51,985 nt of DNA. Source: Candidatus Zhuqueibacterota bacterium (GTDB lineage: Bacteria > Zhuqueibacterota > Zhuqueibacteria > Residuimicrobiales > Krinioviventaceae). Location of the stretch: positions 73,504 through 125,488 of the forward strand of contig JAFGKD010000094.1 in the NCBI GenBank assembly GCA_016928775.1, read 5' to 3'. Made by a program: the position numbers and the translations under genes. Positions 49,298-51,985 of the stretch are shown here, in pieces (the stretch's first letter is position 1; every line of letters starts with the position of its first letter). The notes below the pieces were generated by a model. The model searched no databases. It was not told the DNA's origin and saw nothing but the letters and a program-made list of their open reading frames with translations.

Positions 49298-49764
49298 GAG
49301 TTTTTCTCCCGAGTTTCTGATAGTGCGCGTACGACAAGCTTTGTCCCTTCAACCTGGACCACTTGTACATGTTCTCCCGCTTGCACGCGCTCATTGCCAT
49401 AAGCGACAGCGCGCCAGATTGAGCCTTGAAGGATAACTTTGCCCTCTTGCAGACCAGGCCCTACAGGTGTTTTCACCACGCCTGTTTCCCCAATCAAGGA
49501 TTCGATATTTGTTCTATAAAGCTTTTCTCTTCTTTTCAGACGTTTCGCCAGCGGTTGAATGGCAATAAAAGAGCCAAAGGTGGCGAATCCAAAGCTCGCA
49601 AGATGAATCCACAAATAACTTTCGCCTGGCAATAACAGAGATGCCCCCGCAGCCACAAGACAGCCGATGCCCAGACAAACAACAAAAAATGTTGGTGTCA
49701 TGATTTCAATGACAAAAAAGATCAGGGCAGCGCCAAACCATACAAGCCATATATATCGCTCCAC
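49294..49764 (-). CDS. NfeD-like membrane protein
   Basis: About 156 residues from a GTG at 49764, preceded by AGAGGTG at about 8 nt; ATG 49782 is an alternative and the frame can be read from 49824. Two to four membrane helices (RYIWLVWFGAALIFFVIEIMTPTFFVVCLGIGCLVAAG and LWIHLASFGFATFGSFIAI), then a C-terminal OB-fold of NfeD type with GETGVVKTPVGPGLQEGKVILQGSIWRAVA and the KLVVRAL end. This is the short NfeD1b/NfeD2 form without the ClpP-like protease part. It is coupled to the SPFH gene downstream. Confidence 0.85.
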   Translation of the reverse strand: MERYIWLVWFGAALIFFVIEIMTPTFFVVCLGIGCLVAAGASLLLPGESYLWIHLASFGFATFGSFIAIQPLAKRLKRREKLYRTNIESLIGETGVVKTPVGPGLQEGKVILQGSIWRAVAYGNERVQAGEHVQVVQVEGTKLVVRALSETREKNS

Positions 49765-49807
49765 GGCAAATACACCTCTCATATATAAAAAAAGTGATCT
49801 GAACCAA

Positions 49808-49822
49808 GTGTAGCTGCTACAC
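49808..49822. promoter_or_regulatory. 15-bp near-perfect palindrome upstream of the NfeD-SPFH operon
   Basis: GTGTAGC-T-GCTACAC, 7-bp arms around one base, 44-58 bp before the GTG start of the NfeD gene. It has the size and symmetry of a dimeric regulator's operator. The regulator is unknown and the frame of a longer NfeD reading crosses it. Confidence 0.35.
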
Positions 49823-49891
49823 ATTGCTCATAAAGCAACTTAAAAAATAATATCGAATTATAAAATAGCTTTTCACATTCGATGGGATATT

Positions 49892-49924
49892 TAATAATGG
49901 GAAATCACATTCATCTCATTATTA
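49892..49924. repeat. 33-bp inverted repeat in AT-rich intergenic DNA
   Basis: The left arm TAATAATGGGA pairs with the right arm TCTCATTATTA at 10 of 11 positions around an 11-nt centre. It lies between the small gene ending at 50022 and the NfeD gene; it could be a weak terminator for the former or a binding site. Confidence 0.35.
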
Positions 49925-49999
49925 GCACAGAAAAAATATTAAAAAGCTCATTGTTTTTATTGCTTTATATGTTCGTCTATTGAATTTGATACTCTGTTT

Positions 50000-50120
50000 G
50001 GAGTGAATTCACTGTGTGAATTCACGCGGGCCACTGACCGCAAGTTAGGAAAACTGTTATGGATGCGATCACCCAAATTGACGGCTTCGCCGTCATGCAT
50101 TCACAAAGAGAATGCACTCC
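50000..50120. repeat. 121-bp hairpin-rich element overlapping a gene end
   Basis: The ends are inverse complements (GGAGTG at 50000-50005, CACTCC at 50115-50120). Inside lie GTGAATTCAC twice, 50003-50012 and 50016-50025, each itself a palindrome; the hairpin GACGGC-TTC-GCCGTC at 50080-50094; and TGCATTC/GAATGCA at 50096-50116. Such dense folding inside fixed ends is typical of a small repeated or mobile element. Its left third lies outside the gene ending at 50022 and the rest inside it. Confidence 0.65.
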
Positions 50121-50459
50121 AATTAGGCACTGCTTTTCTGAGTTAATAGAGCAATCATTTTGTTTTTTAATTTCAGAAAGAAGCGTTTCAAAAGTCTGTT
50201 GATTGCATAAGAAAAAGCCACCAGTATGTATTAAAATAATCTGCGGTTCAAAGTCATAAATTTTTTTCTTGAGACGCTGAAAAAGGGCCTCTTTATCAAA
50301 GGTCTCCTCATGTGATGTTTGACAATAAAAATGATCGATTTTATAGTCTTTGAATTCTGCGGATTTATATAAGGTATGCATCAGTTGTCGGGTGGCATCC
50401 TCATCATATGATTCAATTGTGAGTATTTTCGAGATCGGTATTTTTTTTGAATCTTTCAT
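50022..50459 (-). CDS. Small hypothetical protein coupled to the receiver-acyltransferase fusion
   Basis: 145 residues from ATG 50459, which overlaps the stop of the upstream gene (ATGA). Residues 1-108 look like a single alpha/beta domain: ISKILTIESYDEDATRQLMHTLY, FEPQIILIHTGGFFLCN, reminiscent of a receiver-like or flavodoxin-like fold, but I recognise no family. The last 33 or so residues (from LIGVHSLCECMTAKP) are encoded by the 121-bp hairpin element, so the original C-terminus was probably replaced by an insertion. Base composition is AT-rich like its partner and unlike the rest of the window. The coupling suggests that it works with the fusion protein. Confidence 0.55.
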   Translation of the reverse strand: MKDSKKIPISKILTIESYDEDATRQLMHTLYKSAEFKDYKIDHFYCQTSHEETFDKEALFQRLKKKIYDFEPQIILIHTGGFFLCNQQTFETLLSEIKKQNDCSINSEKQCLIGVHSLCECMTAKPSIWVIASITVFLTCGQWPA

Positions 50460-51982
50460 CGTGGAAAAGTTAAATATTTTGTCCGTATTTCAAAACTTCG
50501 ATTGACCACACTTTTGGGATTATCTTTTGCAGCTAATCCCGGAACATCAAGCTTTAGCTTTCGATAAAAGTTGTACAGGGAGCGGCTTTCGGTGCCGCCA
50601 AGATTAACATATTTGTAGCCGGACCAATATGCTTTGGATAAATTTTGATAGAGCATAAATTCAGCTAATCCTGCAAAATCAGTGTCGCCAATATTCGCAT
50701 ACAGCCCCATGCATTCATTGGAGACCCGACTCAACAATGAAAATCCAACCGGCACACCTTCGATATAAACAAGGATTGAAATTGTGTTCTTGTTATCTAT
50801 AGCCTTGGCAAAATAATCAAAAAGTGAAAAATAGGGTTCAATATAATAAGCGTCATCTGTCGGAATTTCATCAAACTCGCGATACTTTTTCCGGGTTCTG
50901 TACCTTTTTATGAAGGAACTTTTCCACCTATAAACAATTTGCAGAAAATCCTCAAACAACTCCGGCCTGGTCGTCTCGATTGTATAGTTTAAGTTATGAA
51001 TTCTTTTCATATTATTGCGAAATGTATATAAACTCGACCTGATCCATTTGTTGCCTTTTCGTAGTTTGAAATGACTATTGAGTTGTGCTAAAAAAGCTTT
51101 TAAATTTACAACAACTTGCGGGTAAACATCATCATAGTAATCTATTAGCCGACCTGATCTGGGCTGTTCGTAAATTGCACATTTACCGGAATTCAAAAAA
51201 TATTCGGCCTGTTCATCTGACACTTTTTTTAAAATAATGTTATCGGATATCGATGTCAGTTTTTCGGCCAAAGCCAAAGTTTTTTTTATCGTCGACTTGC
51301 CCATTGGATTGATTAGTGATATTTTCGTTTCACCTGTTTCATTCACCTCAACAGCGATCGTTATCAATGTTTGTCCATCAAAAAATTTATAGCCGTTTAT
51401 TCTCGCTGCCTGGCAAATATATGCCCATGAATTGGCATAGCAAAATTGTCCATACGGATAGCTATCAAAAAAAGAATTGTATAAAATTTCATCCCGCAAA
51501 TTCCAGTGAATGGGTGACACATCTTCTATTGAAGTTATATAATCAAGTACAGAATCGTTGACTCTTGATTTCGCAAATTCCGATTTCCATTCAAAAATTG
51601 AAAATGCACACCTTAATGCTTGTAATAACTCGTTTTTAAAAGTTGGTTTATACAGGTCGAGCAGTTTTAATACACATGTGCAACTTGTTTGTGCCTGGAG
51701 TACAGGATTGATATCTTCAGAATAGAGAATCGTGGAAATGGGACATGAGAGATTTTGTGCCATTCGTGCCAAAGACAAGCCGTCCAGCAATGAAAAATCG
51801 CGGCTATTGAGATTGGTGTTTGTGACAACAACTTGATAAGCTCGCTCTTGAAGTAATTTTGAGGCTTCAATCACATTAAAACTGACATCAACTGTATAAT
51901 CCAGTCTCAAAAAATTAGAGATAGCATTCGCAATGTCTTTATCATTTTCAACAAGTAATATTTTTTTCTCATCTTTGTTCAT
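50456..51982 (-). CDS. Degenerate receiver domain fused to a GNAT-fold (DUF2156/FemAB-like) acyltransferase
   Basis: 508 residues as read; the frame is still open at the window edge 3 bp upstream, so the true start may lie outside. Residues 1-125 resemble a response-regulator receiver (KILLVENDKDIANAISNFL), but the phosphoacceptor Asp is absent where the third strand reads YQVVVTNTNLN. Residues 155-300 and 335-508 form a double GNAT-like fold as in DUF2156/FemAB acyl- or aminoacyl-transferases: SYPYGQFCYANSWAYI, LFEDFLQIVYRWK, ISILVYIEGVPVGFSLLSR, and the late YKYVNLGGTESRSLYNFYRKL. It could add an amino-acyl or acyl group to a lipid or small molecule under control of the pseudo-receiver. The gene is AT-rich and coupled to the small gene downstream. 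Confidence 0.7.
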   Translation of the reverse strand: MNKDEKKILLVENDKDIANAISNFLRLDYTVDVSFNVIEASKLLQERAYQVVVTNTNLNSRDFSLLDGLSLARMAQNLSCPISTILYSEDINPVLQAQTSCTCVLKLLDLYKPTFKNELLQALRCAFSIFEWKSEFAKSRVNDSVLDYITSIEDVSPIHWNLRDEILYNSFFDSYPYGQFCYANSWAYICQAARINGYKFFDGQTLITIAVEVNETGETKISLINPMGKSTIKKTLALAEKLTSISDNIILKKVSDEQAEYFLNSGKCAIYEQPRSGRLIDYYDDVYPQVVVNLKAFLAQLNSHFKLRKGNKWIRSSLYTFRNNMKRIHNLNYTIETTRPELFEDFLQIVYRWKSSFIKRYRTRKKYREFDEIPTDDAYYIEPYFSLFDYFAKAIDNKNTISILVYIEGVPVGFSLLSRVSNECMGLYANIGDTDFAGLAEFMLYQNLSKAYWSGYKYVNLGGTESRSLYNFYRKLKLDVPGLAAKDNPKSVVNRSFEIRTKYLTFPR

Positions 51983-51985
51983 ATC

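Overview
The window comes from a Gram-negative, probably uncultured bacterium of the Bacteroidota/Fibrobacterota-like (FCB) side of the tree, possibly Calditrichota or KSB1. Three secreted proteins end in the FlgD-like C-terminal module with the (Y)PNPFN motif, as used for type IX-style sorting. At least three genes are preceded by promoters of the Bacteroidota type (TTG, 19-20 bp, TAnnTTTG). Phenylalanyl-tRNA synthetase is of the archaeal type. The phylum is inferred and not proven. I saw no rRNA, tRNA, CRISPR array or intact transposase.

Layout. (1) 1-10332, minus strand: a lipopeptide assembly line running off the left edge. It has a 3104-residue FAAL-ACP-KS-AT-DH*-ACP-C-A-PCP megasynthase, a badly deleted NRPS module gene, and the first 97 codons of a further ketosynthase gene. 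(2) 10333-11420: a gene-poor region containing repeats. (3) 11421-13091: a secreted SGNH hydrolase. (4) 13450-17484: a two-gene ATP-citrate-lyase-like pair, with a promoter and a hairpin in its leader. (5) 17526-25457: exported carbohydrate-active proteins (apiosidase-like GH140, FAD oxidoreductase, AGE epimerase, GH28 polygalacturonase), suggesting use of pectin or rhamnogalacturonan, interrupted by an AlkZ-related protein and a NYN-domain protein. (6) 25664-29204: GNAT acetyltransferase, C_GCAxxG_C_C protein, DUF2809 protein, MATE transporter and a cyclase-family protein. (7) 29344-35129: a three-gene surface operon with an SH3 protein, a cohesin lipoprotein and a large PKD/vWA/cohesin/dockerin-like protein. 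(8) 35181-43845: housekeeping genes phoH2, miaB, mtaB, a patatin, pheS and pheT. (9) 43822-49764, minus: a membrane glycosyltransferase, an M14 peptidase, a lipoprotein, radC and an SPFH/NfeD pair. (10) 50000-51982: a hairpin-rich 121-bp element overlapping the end of a small gene, which is translationally coupled to a degenerate receiver-acyltransferase fusion.

How the genes fit together. The left end should make an acylated peptide-polyketide: FAAL activates a fatty acid, one malonyl extension follows, then one amino acid (the adenylation code resembles tyrosine). The next module has lost most of its C and A domains. Its docking-like tail is cut off by an in-frame stop, so the line is either decaying or works around that module. 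The carbohydrate genes all carry export signals and probably act outside the cytoplasm. The cohesin operon looks like a surface scaffold. The strongest leads are the broken module with its paralogous tail beyond a stop codon, the zinc-ribbon insertion in archaeal-type PheT, the enlarged citrate-lyase-like protein, the split PKD domain, and the pseudo-receiver-acyltransferase pair.
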